Assembly (NCBI GenBank): GCA_009103225.1
Contig: RHPI01003642.1
Coordinates: forward strand, 529,837-584,401
Reading direction: 5' to 3'
Origin: Chlorokybus atmophyticus
Lineage: Eukaryota; Streptophyta; Chlorokybophyceae; Chlorokybales; Chlorokybaceae
Length of the DNA stretch: 54,565 bases
The first letter of the stretch is position 1. Every line of letters begins with the position of its first letter. The translations under genes were made by a program, and so were the position numbers. This document shows positions 23,582 to 35,147 of this stretch, one piece after another. Below the pieces are notes generated by a model. It searched no databases. It saw only the letters and a program-made list of their open reading frames with translations, and was not told where the DNA came from.

Positions 23582-23969
23582 CCTACTTAATGCATTCGCA
23601 CCATACTGTGCATGCACGAGCAAGTGCATGCAGTTGTGGTATGCAATTGCATGTTAGACCACGGCCTTGCCAATACTGAGTGACCATGCAGCAATCACTC
23701 CCATGCACAGGCACGGTGAGGTTCACGGAGATTACCACAAAGTATGGCAAACCGCTCGTGCAAGTGGACGTTAACATTTCGGGGCTATCCCCCGGAAAGC
23801 ACGGGTACGCACATGACAGTGATGCTTCTTGTTTTGCTGACTGGCCTGAGAGGTTTGCTGACTCTTATGCTTGCGCATGCACCTGCTTGGCTCTGCACAG
23901 CTTCCACATCCACGTAAGTAACAGCGGTGTACTCTGTGACCCAGACTCAATGCAGAGGTTGTAACTTGG
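23582..23969 (+). repeat. Copy of part of the SOD gene (18249-18636), probably an assembly error
   Basis: 388 bases, offset 5,333, appear identical to the SOD gene from the end of intron 1 through exon 2, intron 2, the 13-base exon 3 and into intron 3. It stops at a single N (23970). Identity across introns argues against an old duplication; the N marks a scaffold join. It cannot encode a working enzyme by itself. Confidence 0.85.
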
Positions 23970-24082
23970 NACATGCATTGGAGCTGAGCCAACTCAGCTC
24001 CCTTAGCCAACCAATCACGCACCCAAAAATACAGCAACTCGGTTGAGAACACCGCTCAAAACACGTTTCAAACACTCTCTTG

Positions 24083-26368
24083 TCACACGTGGTCTACCGC
24101 TGCAAGCTTCTTCCGTCCGTTGTGGCGCTGGCCGCCTCCACTGTTGAGTTTCTTGGGGAACAAAAAGGACAACCCATACGACACGAGGTTGAGCACCGCC
24201 ATCGCACCAAAAGCGATGTATTGCCGGAAAGGGAAGGAAGGGCCGAGAGACACCGAAGCGGACCACACCATCCCGCCAGCCTATCGCACAATGTAAAGTC
24301 AGATGGGAAATATGGCTGCAGAGTCCCAGAACCATAATCATGCGCAGACAAGTTGTGTATGCACGCATGCGTGCGTGTATACGTGTGGGTGCATGCAAGC
24401 GCACACACGCGCACACGTACATGCTCACACACGCGCGTGCGCACTCATATAGATGTGTGTGGTTGCGACGTCTGTAGGTGCGCATTTGCATGCACGTCTG
24501 TATGTGTCAAGATTGGGTTCTCACCGCTGGTCCAAACGCGCGTGTAAAGTTCGCGAGCGAGTGCGCGAGTCCGTTAACAGCCCCCAGATCCCTCGGTCGG
24601 CACGACGCGTTGATGAGGACCATCACTCCCGTGAATGCCGTGGCTCCCGCGGCGTCCTTCAGGAACGCCATCAGAGTCATGACACCCCACAGCAGAGGCG
24701 GGGACGAGAGAACCCAGGACGCCGTGCATAAGGGGGTAAGGAAGAATATGGGGAGGGAAGCGAGCAGACCCATGCGATACAACGTCAACTGAGGGAACCA
24801 CCTGAGCAAGAGACAAAAATGCATCAGTGCTTTGTTACTGATGGCACAATCGCTTTGGTAGAGTGGTTTTTGGGGGCCAAGTCCACACCGTGTGGTGGCG
24901 GGGTAGCAGCACAGCGTGTACACGAACAGCAGTACGCCCATGATGGACACGGCGATGCCGATCTGCGTGGAGGCGAAGCCCAGCCCACCGTCGCTTACCG
25001 CCGTCGCCGCAAACATCGGAAACACCTCATCTGCACATGTGTGAATGTTAGCGTGTGCGAAGGTCTGTGATGTCGCTGTGACACTGACGCACAACTCACC
25101 GTGCAGTATGTAGAACAGCGCGATCATGGCGTACGACCCCGTGGAAATCAGCACCCCCGAGCTGCGCCACCATGGGCGATCCGCATCCACATCACCCCCG
25201 CTCTCTATTGCCGGTCTCTTCTCCCCTGCCTTGACTGTACTTGACACGAGCTTCTCCGCTTGCAAGCCGTGCGCTTCATCATCGGTATCGCCCAACATGC
25301 GCTTGCAGCTGTTGGGACCCAACAATGAACACGTGTCGTCGGTGTCATAGCCTCTGCCGGGTGATACCAACGACAAGGGCAACATGGGATAGGGCTTGAT
25401 GTTGGCCTCTTCCTTCTCCTCCTCCTCTTCCTTATCAACATCATCATGTGGGCGAGCGTTGGCCAGCTGCACCATCTCCAGGTTGATCATCGGGTTGACT
25501 TGTGTTCCGGGGGACAGGATCTCCTCTATGGTATTGCCATCGACACACACATCCAACATAATCCTTTCCGGGTTGTTGTGGCTCTTTGTGGCGGGGTATT
25601 TGTCGTGGTCGGTGTCGTTGATTGAGCAGCAGTCTGAGGCAGCCACCTTGGAGTAGAGCTTCTGCCTGATGGAGGCACTGCCGCCGAAGAAGCCGCCCAC
25701 GCCGGGGTGGAACTCGTCGAGGAAGAAGAACGCAACGAAGAGGTTGCTTGCAAGCATCACAGCCACGGCCGCCATGGGCGCAAAGTACGGATACTCCTTG
25801 AGCACTGCACAAACGTGTGTTGTTGGCACCGGACGCTGTGGACTTGAGAAAATGTGCGTGTGTGCGTGCACGTGCATTCATGTGTGTCCATGTGCACATG
25901 CACGTGCTCGTGAATGTGTATACGTATGTACATGCGTGCTTGAGTGCATGTGCGTGCGTGTGCATGTGAATGCCATGCTTACGCGAGGGGCAATTCTCAA
26001 TCTTATACTGCTCGCACGGTTTCGCCAGCATCCCTCCAATGAACGGTCCGAATGCCGTCCCTACTCCCCACGACAGGCTGATCATGGCGAACCCCCTCGC
26101 GACATTGGTGGAATCGCATATCTCCCCGACGATCGTCTTGAGCGTCAGCATGCAGCCGTTGAGGAGACCCCCCAGCAGACGGGCGTAGATCGCGCCGGGG
26201 AAGTCGCGGGCGAGACCGAGGAGGAGGACGGAGAAGATGGAGGCGACCGTGGAGATGTGGATCACGGGCTGGAGGAAGAGAGTGTTGTTGGTGATGGTGA
26301 TGGTGATGGTGGGGTTGGGGATGGGGATGGTGGTGGTGGTGGTGTTGATGGTGATGCATGTCATGCGT

Positions 26369-26402
<34 letters not shown>

Positions 26403-27373
26403 CACACCTTGCTGCCAAGGTAGTCGCAGAGCAGACCCCAGAAGTAGCCGGTGAGGAATTGCGCGAGCGGGAAGATTGAAGCCTAGCATGGTGGATCGAG
26501 TGTTGGGTTACTACTACTTGTACGAAGCACACAAGCGACGTCATGCAGCAATCAACATTCTCTGGGCTTACCAGTAGGCCGGCGTACTTGCCGACGGCCT
26601 GAGGGTTGCCCCTAGCGACGCCATAGTCTTCAACCATAAACACCATCTGAGAGGATAAAAACGCCGACAGTGTCGTTAGAGTGAAATCGGATGCTATGCC
26701 AACTATGCATGTATGCGTGCAAGCCATGCACAGTGCTAGCATGTGCATGCAAGCAGTCCTTGTGCACGAACTCGTGCATGCATGCACGAGTTGGGTACAA
26801 CAAAGTTGCTGTTGGCAGCACTGTAAACAGCACGAGTTCAAAGGTGCAACTTACAATGGGAAAAAGCGCAGCGAACTGTACAGCCTGCGTGAATTGAATC
26901 CACCTGGTCAAGCAGAACAGGTTAGGTCCAAACAAAACCCAAAGGTGTTCTAGTAGCGGTGAAGACCGCCTTGCAACACAAGGTCGAAGGATGCCCAGCA
27001 ATGAGACTGCATTTTCTTTACTCACCCTATCACCCACATCTCCTTTCTGCACAACACCAACAGCATCAGCAAGCAGGACTCATTTGACCTCCCCCTCCCC
27101 CCCTACCACCACCACCACCACCACACACACAACCCATGCCCACCTCGGCAGCGGCCTTGAGTAGAACACTTCAGCGCCGCTGTCTTGCTCAACACCGCTC
27201 CCGCTGGAGGACGCCGCATCGTCCTCGTTGTTGCTGTCACCCTCCCTCCCTTCCATCTTGTGCATCAGGTCCGTCTGCACAGGGACTAGGCTGGGTGGGT
27301 GGGCGCTGTGTGTGCGTGCCTCCGCACCTGGGATGTTGTGGGTGAGTGCCCATAGGCCTAGTTGTGAGGCCAT
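24083..27373 (-). CDS. MFS transporter, ZIF-like (zinc induced facilitator) type
   Basis: Twelve-helix major facilitator protein. Exons 27373-27144, 26903-26855, 26646-26572, 26482-26408, 26268-25983, 25804-25100, 25030-24889, 24801-24525, 24280-24083; phases agree, 2,037 bases, 678 aa. The helix 2-3 loop carries the MFS signature (GYFWGLLCDYLGSK); RGFAMISLSWGVGTAFGPFIGG and the Cys in CDSTNVARG resemble the ZIFL/YCR023C subfamily, which moves organic chelators, metals or auxin at vacuole or plasma membrane. A soluble N-terminus of about 70 residues (acidic, Ser-rich) and a central loop of about 170 residues between helices 6 and 7, rich in Glu, Asp and Lys, are much longer than usual. The C-terminus ends in a basic tail. 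Start chosen at the first Met of the open frame; another lies at about residue 39. Substrate cannot be told from sequence. Confidence 0.85.
26368..26401. repeat. GT microsatellite in MFS intron
   Basis: (GT)n of about 28 bases near the 5' splice site of the intron following exon 4 of the transporter; preceded by GATGGT-type repeats at 26288-26355. Confidence 0.9.
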
Positions 27374-28041
27374 GCTGAAACGAAAGAAAGAGTCGAGAGC
27401 ACTGCTTGAATTTAAGTAGTAGACAGTAGTAGGCTGACAAGAAGGCACTGAGGAAAGTACAAAGGAGGCGTCGCAAACACCCCCTGTGCTTTCCTGACTT
27501 CTTATGTGATGCGAAACCAAAGAATGATGATCCAGACATAGATCCGAGACCACCCCCCTTCTTGCCTACCCTCCTGTCCCTCCCTCTACCTGTTTTGCGC
27601 TGCCCTCAGATGCAAGCCCAGCAGGTTGGCACAGGAGACCAACAAGCACTCGAGCCGTGTGCACGGGGTTAACAACAGCTGCAACCACCTGAAAGCTTGC
27701 AAGAACAACAAACCCCACACGTCAACTCTCAACTCAATCTGCAAAGGGGCGATCACTGCAACACATTGCTGACAGTGCACCGACAATTCCAAGCCCATTA
27801 CTCCTCACCTTCTCACCCACAGCGACGGCTCTACCTCACGCACAAACACCTGCTCCCTTTTTCAACCCCCTTCTCCGAGGGCGCCCCTCCTTCCCCTTCT
27901 TATGACCTCCCTTCTCCGCACCCCCCTCTGCTCTGCCCCCCACACCTCCTCAACCTCTCCGCCGCCGCCCTGCACACGGAGCGCCCCGAGGCCTTAGGCT
28001 GTGTGATGGCTTGATGGCTCCGCCCCCCCCCCCCCCCCCCC
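27374..28041. other. 5' flank of MFS gene and unresolved sequence up to the gap
   Basis: No gene can be called. On the plus strand a splice-acceptor-like CCTTCTCACCCACAG at about 27812-27826 precedes an open Pro-rich frame to 28014, which may be the end of an unrecognised plus-strand exon, but the frame has no recognisable domain. Confidence 0.35.
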
Positions 28042-28293
28042 NNNNNNNNNNNNNNNNNNNNNNNNNNNNNNNNNNNNNNNNNNNNNNNNNNNNNNNNNNN
28101 NNNNNNNNNNNNNNNNNNNNNNNNNNNNNNNNNNNNNNNNNNNNNNNNNNNNNNNNNNNNNNNNNNNNNNNNNNNNNNNNNNNNNNNNNNNNNNNNNNNN
28201 NNNNNNNNNNNNNNNNNNNNNNNNNNNNNNNNNNNNNNNNNNNNNNNNNNNNNNNNNNNNNNNNNNNNNNNNNNNNNNNNNNNNNNNNNNNNN
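28042..28293. other. Assembly gap (252 N) between poly-C ends
   Basis: 252 N bases flanked on the left by 19 C (28023-28041) and on the right by 14 C (28294-28307). The gap size is close to the two poly-C tracts elsewhere in the window (228 and 256), which suggests the same kind of sequence underlies it. Confidence 0.97.
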
Positions 28294-28307
28294 CCCCCCC
28301 CCCCCCC

Positions 28308-28614
28308 AAGTTGGGATGGAAATGGCTGTCAACAACCCAACGCCAGCCCAGCTTTAGCACTGCTCTGCTCTGCGCCGCTCACGTGGCCTGTCTATAGAGA
28401 ACGACGACGTTTCACTCGGACATCGACGTGACGCTTGCGATGTAGCGGTTGTTGACGTCGATATCACCGGCAGCCTAGAATTGTCGGGCATTGTTGCGTC
28501 GCCGTTCGACGTTGACAGGGGAGACGCTGCGTTCCATTGGTCTGACATGACATTCGCTTCTGCTGTAGGTTGGGTTGTTAGGGATTCAAGCAGGGGCGGG
28601 AAAAGGGCCTGCCT

Positions 28615-28655
<41 letters not shown>

Positions 28656-29180
28656 GGTGGTGGAGGCTGTGAGAGCGGGGGTAGGTATGGGCATTTTTGT
28701 GTACACCTTGATAAAAGGGGGCGTTACCTTCACGTGAGAAAAAACTATGGAGAGGGGAGACTGGCCAGTTGTGTGTGCGCCCACTGGCTGGGTCGCGCTG
28801 TGTGGTTGATGGCTGCTGTAACCGTCTGGAATCTGTGTGCAGTTTGCTGATGCTGAGCGGCATTCAACAGCAGCTTGTAGCCGTTTGGCCATTTTCCTGT
28901 GCTGCGGTCGGGTTTGGTATTGAAACGGCTTTTCTTTTGTCAAGCATACAATTTGTGCAAAATGTTTTCGAAGAATAGATGTTCAACAAATCGGCGTCAC
29001 GCACAGTAGGCGGATCGGCGGCCTGTCTTAAGCACGTAATGGAATCCCTCACAATATTCATGTGCATGTCAAGAGCTGCATTGCGCCATTGGTAATTACA
29101 ATGTAGTGATTTGGCCGCTTACCGCCACAGCTATGGCAGCAAACAATGCGGGAGCAGTAGCGCATGCAACGTGACATATT
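28308..29180. other. Upstream region of the LysM gene
   Basis: Contains a (GGC)n microsatellite at about 28613-28654 and no supported gene. The promoter of the LysM gene should lie in the 3' part. Confidence 0.5.
28613..28654. repeat. GGC trinucleotide microsatellite
   Basis: About 14 tandem GGC units. Confidence 0.95.
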
Positions 29181-31461
29181 ATGATGCAAATCGACACAGC
29201 TCTTATGCAGGCCATGGAGATGGCCTCAGCTCAGAGTCTGCACTGCCGGCAAGCAGCACCCTCTCACCACCACCACAGCTGTCCCAGTAACCATCACACA
29301 ACAACCAGAAGCACACACAGACATCGCTTGCCAGCTGACACAGCCAGACAGGCTTCCAGAATTACACCTGCAAAGCTCATCACCCGGTGCAGTTCTTCCT
29401 CACACGAGTCCAACTTCGCCTTCATCGGCGGTGTATTTGGTAAAAAGAAGCCCGCTGAGTCCGAGGCTGAGCTCGCCCCTCCCCCTCCTCTCCCAACCAC
29501 AGAGAAGTACACCGTCAAGCGTGGCGACTGGCTGTCGTACGTGGCCAAGGACCGCGGCATCTCATTCGAGGCGCTCGAGGCACTCAACCCAGGAGTCAAC
29601 CTCGACTACGTGCTCCCGGGAGACGTCATCACCGTGCCGATACGACCGGGAGCCTTTGTTGCCGCCAGCCTGGACACCGCTACTAAGGCCGTCGTGACCG
29701 AGTACAAGAAGGAGGTCAAGCAGGCAGCAGAAGCCAGGGTAAGGGCTCTTCTTTTGCATCTTGCCTATGACTGACACAACAACATGTTGACGTGTGGAAT
29801 GCGTGTGTGCGGTTTCACAGGTTGCCAATCAGTCGACCTCAGACACGTATACAGTTCAATCTGGCGATTATCTCTCGGGCATTGCCGAGAGGCAGGGCAT
29901 CACGACGAGGGAGCTTCTCGACCTGAACCCTCAGCTGAACTACTACTCTGATCTATACGTTGGCGAGCAGGTAAAAATTCCGTACATGGCTCCCGCGCCG
30001 GTGTGCCCGCCTCCCCCTCCCAGCGCGAGAGCCAACAACAAGGGTGGGCTGGACCTGCTCGGCTTCACCAAGACCGAGACCTTCACCATCGTGACTACTC
30101 TCGGCCAAGTCATCCAGATCTTTGCCATCTTCTGGTGGGTTCAGAGACGCAAGACCGTCGTGCTCGAGCAGGATGAGGGTTACTACGTGCCCTTCTCCCT
30201 CATCAACCCCATACGCGCGACCCTCGCCGGCGACAGGCCCTTTGTGAGGACACGCGGGCCAACGCAAGAGCGACTCCTCGTCGAGTCCTACAAGGTCTTC
30301 AAGGCCATCTTCCCCATTCCGGGCGTGTTCAACGTGGTCGAGAGCATTGCTGGTACAGTCGTTGAAGCCGTCAGCCCCACCGTCAAAGCGGTCGCGAGCA
30401 GCGTGTCCAGCGTGGTGAGACCGAAAGCTCCCGACAACGGCGTGGACACAACGTTGGAGACTCCACCACGCCCAATACCAAAATCAGCACCAGCGCCGGC
30501 CCTGGCTGCATCACAAGCAACCAAAGCAGCAGCGCCGCGCAATACGATGACATCTAAGCCACTTGTGGCCACGCCAACCCCACCTCAGGCTCACACTCAG
30601 CCTCAAATCCCAACAGCGGGCTCGAAGCCCACAGCGGAGGTGACGGCGGCGGCGATATCTGCGGGTATGGCAGATGTGATGCCGATGAGTTACGGCTACT
30701 CCGCCAAGCGTAACGTGTCGGACGCGGTGATGGAGGCGTGTTCAGTGGCTGCGTTCAAGCTGGAGAGAGCGTCGCCCTCCCTCGCCCTCATCGCCGGGGA
30801 CGCGCTCATGCAGGGAGACTCGTCCCGCCAGCTGTCTAATGACATGCTCGCGTCGGCACGCTCGGCCCTGCCAGACAGCTGCGAGGTGTGTGGCGTGAGC
30901 ACGAGCAGCAGCGGGGACACAACTCCTACCGGCAGTAGCAATGGCACGGCGGGCGTGTCGGTCCTGCTGTTCGGCACCGCGGACAGTCTCTTCTTTGCGA
31001 GCGAGGCTGCGGAGCAGTACGGCGTGAACTCTATCGTGTTGGAGGCAGCCCGAGCGGCGGGCCGCGCCATGCGTGAGCAGGCGAAAGGGAGGGCTCTCAA
31101 AGCAATTGTGTTCTCTGCCCCGCTCGGGAGCGACGCCGCCGCCATTGAGGGACTCAAGAGGGACTTCCCGGACCTCCCCGTTTACGGCGTGACCGCCATC
31201 AGCATGGATGATGAGGACCATGGCATCATTGGCAACAACAACAGCAGCAGCAGCAGCAGCGGCCAGCAGCAGCAAGCCAGCTGGAGCGTGGTTTCGAACA
31301 ATGCTGTGCACACGTTGCCCGGAATCAGCGTGTTCGGCGTGGCTGCGGATTCGCGCTTCAGCGCAGCCACCTTTGCAACTGTTGTAGCGCAGTTCTTGTT
31401 TGGGAGGAGCTCGTATGTGAGAGCAGCACCGCCGACCGCACCCGCCTTGACTACGGCGTGA
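29181..31461 (+). CDS. Plastid-type protein with two LysM domains, a membrane helix and a FIST-like domain
   Basis: Exons 29181-29738 and 29821-31461 (phase 0), 732 aa. Residues 1-75 (Ser, Thr, His, Arg, no acids after residue 14 until the mid-50s) look like a plastid transit peptide; the ATG at 29214 is an alternative start. LysM 1 at about 109-154 (YTVKRGDWLSYVAKDRGI) and LysM 2 at about 195-240 (YTVQSGDYLSGIAERQGI) are well conserved. A single hydrophobic helix follows at about 274-293, then a basic stop. After a Pro/Ala-rich linker (about 385-470) a globular domain (476-725) has the pattern of a FIST sensory domain: an N-terminal helix, SLALIAGDALMQG, VLLFGTADSLFF, LPVYGVTAISMDD and ISVFGVAADSRF. 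LysM binds N-acetylglucosamine polymers; FIST is predicted to bind small ligands such as amino acids. TGTAA lies 54 bases past the stop. LysM certain; FIST assignment and location inferred. Confidence 0.85.
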
Positions 31462-32772
31462 AACAACAGCATAGAATTTTGGGAAAAATATTCTATGCTG
31501 CCGAGTTGATATATTGTAACTGTTGTACATTTTTACAGTTTACAGAGTGAGTCCTATATACAAAGCGAATCTGTCTTTCATCGGTCTCAGAGCAAAGTGA
31601 TACTTTTGCGCGCGTGCTGATTGCTGAGTTGATAGACAACTGCTCAATTGGTTGACAAGTACCCAGGGAAACCTCTTTTCAATGGCTCTGTTGCATCGCA
31701 TTGCAACTGCCTTACAACAAGGTGTGCGTTATTGTATACAAGTTCAGGTGTCGGATAAAGGACATGTGCAACTTTGCGGCAATGCATGTCGGTCGAAGGA
31801 CCAGGAGGCATTCATCGTTGGCATTGGTCAGTGTTAGATACTCCGCAACAGAGTGCTGGGTGTTGAACGGCAGCATGAAAGGGGGCTCCGATAAACGCGC
31901 AAGCTAAAGGGAGAATCCCAGATGTTCTCCTTTACCCAACCTGCCCTGAAGCGGCCCATTCATGCACCCGGTTGTGACGACAGGCTGCACTGCATTTCAA
32001 CATTCATGCAGTAACTTGGTGGGAAACGGGTGTTTCTGTGTAAAAATTATGTGAAGTGCTGTGTGGCACACGCACAGACATGCAACATGCACACTAACAT
32101 CAACATGCACACTGCATCTTTAGTATACAAGTTTGCATACAAACTCTACCAGGGTAAACACTATCACACTACGACGCTACTATTACTGCCCATCCCCAAT
32201 AGACACATGCATGCAAGTTGACATGGTATTATCTGCCCACAGGGCCGTGTGCATGCCACGGTGCCTGTGTGTGCAAGTGCCTGCGTGTATATGTGTGTGC
32301 ATACCTATGCAAGTGTGAGTGCGTAATTGCAAGCGCCTGTGCCCGTGTATGCATGGTTGTTACATAATGCATAGCACAGTTTGCAAGCATGCTCTGCGCA
32401 TGGTGTGTCACAATCACCATATCTTTGCTATGGGCTGGGCAAGTTCTTGATTACACCTTACGCGTGCATGAGTAGCAAGAATAAGCTGCTCGCACAATAC
32501 CGTCAAGAGTACAACTAGGCTAGCATAATCACACCTTATGCGTGCATCAGTAGCAAGAATAATCTGCTCGCACAATAACGTCAAGAGTACAACTAGGCTA
32601 GCATAATCACAAGAGCACAGGCTTGTTCGACATAATCCTGCCTGCTGGACTACCTGGTACATCAATACACTGTTGCTGTGTGCGGACAATAATCATCCAC
32701 AATGAACGAAATAACGTTTCATGTGGCGACTGACCATGTGGAAAAGTCTGAGCCCTTCTTGGCTCAGCTAAA
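31462..32772. other. Convergent intergenic region
   Basis: 3' flanks of the LysM gene (plus) and the secreted-protein gene (minus). CA/TG-rich, no gene supported. Contains the tandem duplication at 32453-32608. Confidence 0.55.
32453..32608. repeat. Tandem duplication, 2 x 78 bases
   Basis: Two direct copies, 32453-32530 and 32531-32608, both starting ACACCTTA(C/T)GCGTGCAT and ending in CTAGGCTAGCATAATC. A few substitutions separate them, so it is a real, fairly recent duplication. It lies about 165 bases downstream of the stop of the minus-strand secreted-protein gene. Confidence 0.9.
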
Positions 32773-33431
32773 CTACCACATGTGGCCATCATCCACGAGC
32801 CATTTGATGCCGCCAAAGTTCTCAATGCTGCCACCATGGACATGCTCGCGGCCAACATCGCAGACCTGCGAGCCCGTGGGAAGCTCCATGGCCTCCCACG
32901 CCGTGAAGCATGTTGCAACCTTTTCGCTCGCCACGGCCTCAACGCACCACCGGCAACCCTTCACCTAAGCACACAGATACATTACAAACAGGGTGTACAA
33001 CTAGTGAAAGCCAACTCACTGCTGAAAGACTAGATCGCTACCACGCTACAGGTCTGTTTCAGCGAGGCGTGTCAATGTGTGAATGAAAGTTAAGATTGCA
33101 TGGACATTAGTACAAACATACACATGCCTAACACACAGCAACTACAAGTTGCCATGGTTGTCAACATGAGTGTAGATCAGATTGTTGCAGCCACATTAAC
33201 GGGCTAACAAGGCGTGCATGCCAACACCCTGACAGTCCACAAGGTGTGCACCTGCACGCAGGATTCGGAGGTGTCAAACTGGTGGCAGAGCTTCTCATGG
33301 GCGTGCTTGGCGAAACCATTGGCGTAGTGGTAGGGGTTGGGAATATCCGCCTGAGCCGGCGCCGGGGCGCAAGCGAGCAGGACGATGGCCAGCGACAGCA
33401 CAAGCACACGGGCCGCCGAGCGATTAGCCAT
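32773..33431 (-). CDS. Small secreted Cys-rich protein with a CxWC motif, 123 aa
   Basis: Exon 1 33431-33252 (60 codons) ends in CAG|GTGCAC; exon 2 32964-32773 starts after TGTGTGCTTAG; both phase 0. Residues 1-28 are a strong signal peptide (basic start, LVLSLAIVLLACAPAPAQA, cleavage after AQA). The mature part holds LCHQFDTSESC, then KGCRWC across the splice junction, a Cys about 11 residues on (VATCF), AMELPTG and QVCDV: six cysteines with a C-x2-WC core. This spacing resembles the PSI-like Cys-rich repeats found in secreted and surface proteins of algae, oomycetes and other protists. No function is known to me. A plus-strand frame overlaps exon 2 but has neither a signal peptide nor Cys pattern. 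Confidence 0.7.
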
Positions 33432-35147
33432 CCTTCAGAGCTGTTGTTTGACTTCTGTAGTTGTCAATGTCCAGGTAGTGTAATCCTGCAAGAGGAATGA
33501 CAGTGGTGACGATGAGACTGCAGCAGACTGGTGCAGTATGGGGATTGACCGGGACCTGACCGCCTAACTCCACCCAAAGCCAACGCACGGCCATGCATGC
33601 AGGTGACAGCGTGTGAATGTTTGTGCGCGTGAGTTCACAAAGCCGGCTGCCTGTCCAGCTGTCAGCTCATGCCCACGCATAACACGGACGGCACAGGCCG
33701 GCCAGCATGCTGAGTCGGTTCAACAGGAGAAGCTGCAACTGAGCGCAAAGCACGAGCAACAACCAGCCCATCAACCCTACGGCATGTCAAGCCAAGTCTT
33801 GAGCTCTAGCCAAGGCAGACGACAACAATGACGGTACGACCGAGCCAGACATGACCTGACCAGACCACGGCAACACGGCAAGCATCCCGCTAGGCATACC
33901 AAAAACGTCTTGACAGCTGCCTCCCAAGCCACGCGCACCCCTCCCTGCCCAACAACCCAGCGACTAGCAACACCGCCGCCGCCGCCGCCTCCACCGTCAC
34001 GCAGCCAGCTCAGCTCAGGTTAGCCCCACCACACCAATGGACCGAGCTAAGCTAGCTCCACCATCATCATTGCATGGGAGGTGTGAAGTGTACCTTTCGT
34101 TTGACACGCGCACACGCGTGCGCACGTTGCGATCCGGATCGGAAGCAGGCCAAGCAAGGGGGGGAGGTGATCCGGACTGACTGAGGTGCTTGCATCGACG
34201 ACGTCGGTGCAACAATGGGTCGACGTCGGTTGTCGGTGACTGCCGTTGTTCGCTGGGTGCTGGCCTGTGTATTGGTCAGGCGGCGGCGGCGGAGAGAGCT
34301 TGAGAGAGGGTGAGCGAGAGTGTGGAAGACTGTGACAGTATGAGAATCTGAGAGGGAGCATTGCTTGCTTGCTTGGTGATGGAGATGGGCAGCAGCGCAG
34401 CAGGTGTGAGTCACGTATTCTGCAGGATGTTGCACGCAGCCGTGTAGGTGGGTGAGCAGCAAAGTTGTGTACGGATTGTTGTTGTGTGAGGTTCTTTGCT
34501 ATGTCTGCCTGCCTACTTCACTGGCCAATGTCGTTGAGTAAGAATGTTACATGTTGTTTAGTTCCCAGTCCTTGATAAGTGAAACACTACTGCCAGGCAG
34601 ATGCTTCATTGTTACTGCATTGTCGATGGGGTTGTAGCTCACAAACTCAACAGTGATTGCCAGCTCTTTTTTATCAAGCTTGTTAGCGATAGCTCAATGA
34701 CAGAGGTCAGGTCTAAGCCACTGGACGCCGCTTTGGCTTAAACTCTGTGTCTGTAACAACCCACTGCGTGCGTGGCCCATCCCACCCATGGTGCCATGCT
34801 TTTGCATGTCATGCGCAAACACGTTGCAGCTGTAATTGAGTGGCGACGAGTGTTGGTTGGACGGTCATGCAAGTACTCAACGAGCGCGTGTTCGGTCACG
34901 AGCGTGTCATGTGGTATCTTGCGGACGATTGTGCTGTGTATGCATATGTCGTTATTCTATTCAGGCGCTGCGCACAAGGCCATGCACACAAGCGATCTAT
35001 TCTATGAATCGCAGGAGTAGCTTACAACTTACACCTGCTGCCACCACAACCACAGGTGTCTATGCAAAGGGTTGTATGCGCGGTCAATGACTCACATGCT
35101 GGTCGCCAACTCCCACATCATGACACCATGTGTCAACCAGGTTGGCA
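33432..35147. other. Divergent intergenic region
   Basis: Upstream of both the secreted-protein gene (minus) and the nucleotide-sugar transporter gene (plus). Holds (CCG)n at about 33971-33990 and (CGG)n near 34280. Several open frames on the minus strand (34015-34462) are low-complexity and not called. Confidence 0.5.

Noticed and set aside
23582-23969. Second functional SOD gene
   Set aside because: Only two exons are present, the block is identical including introns and it ends in N.
28354-28863. 169-codon minus-strand frame with a poly-Arg run
   Set aside because: The Arg run is the GGC microsatellite; the rest is low-complexity Ser/Thr with no splice or domain support.
32702-33033. Plus-strand frames opposite exon 2 of the secreted Cys-rich gene
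   Set aside because: The minus strand has a signal peptide, phase-matched exons and a regular Cys pattern; the plus-strand frames have none of these.
34047-34462. Minus-strand frames upstream of the secreted-protein gene
   Set aside because: His/Ser/Thr-rich composition without a domain or splice sites; probably leader or intergenic sequence.
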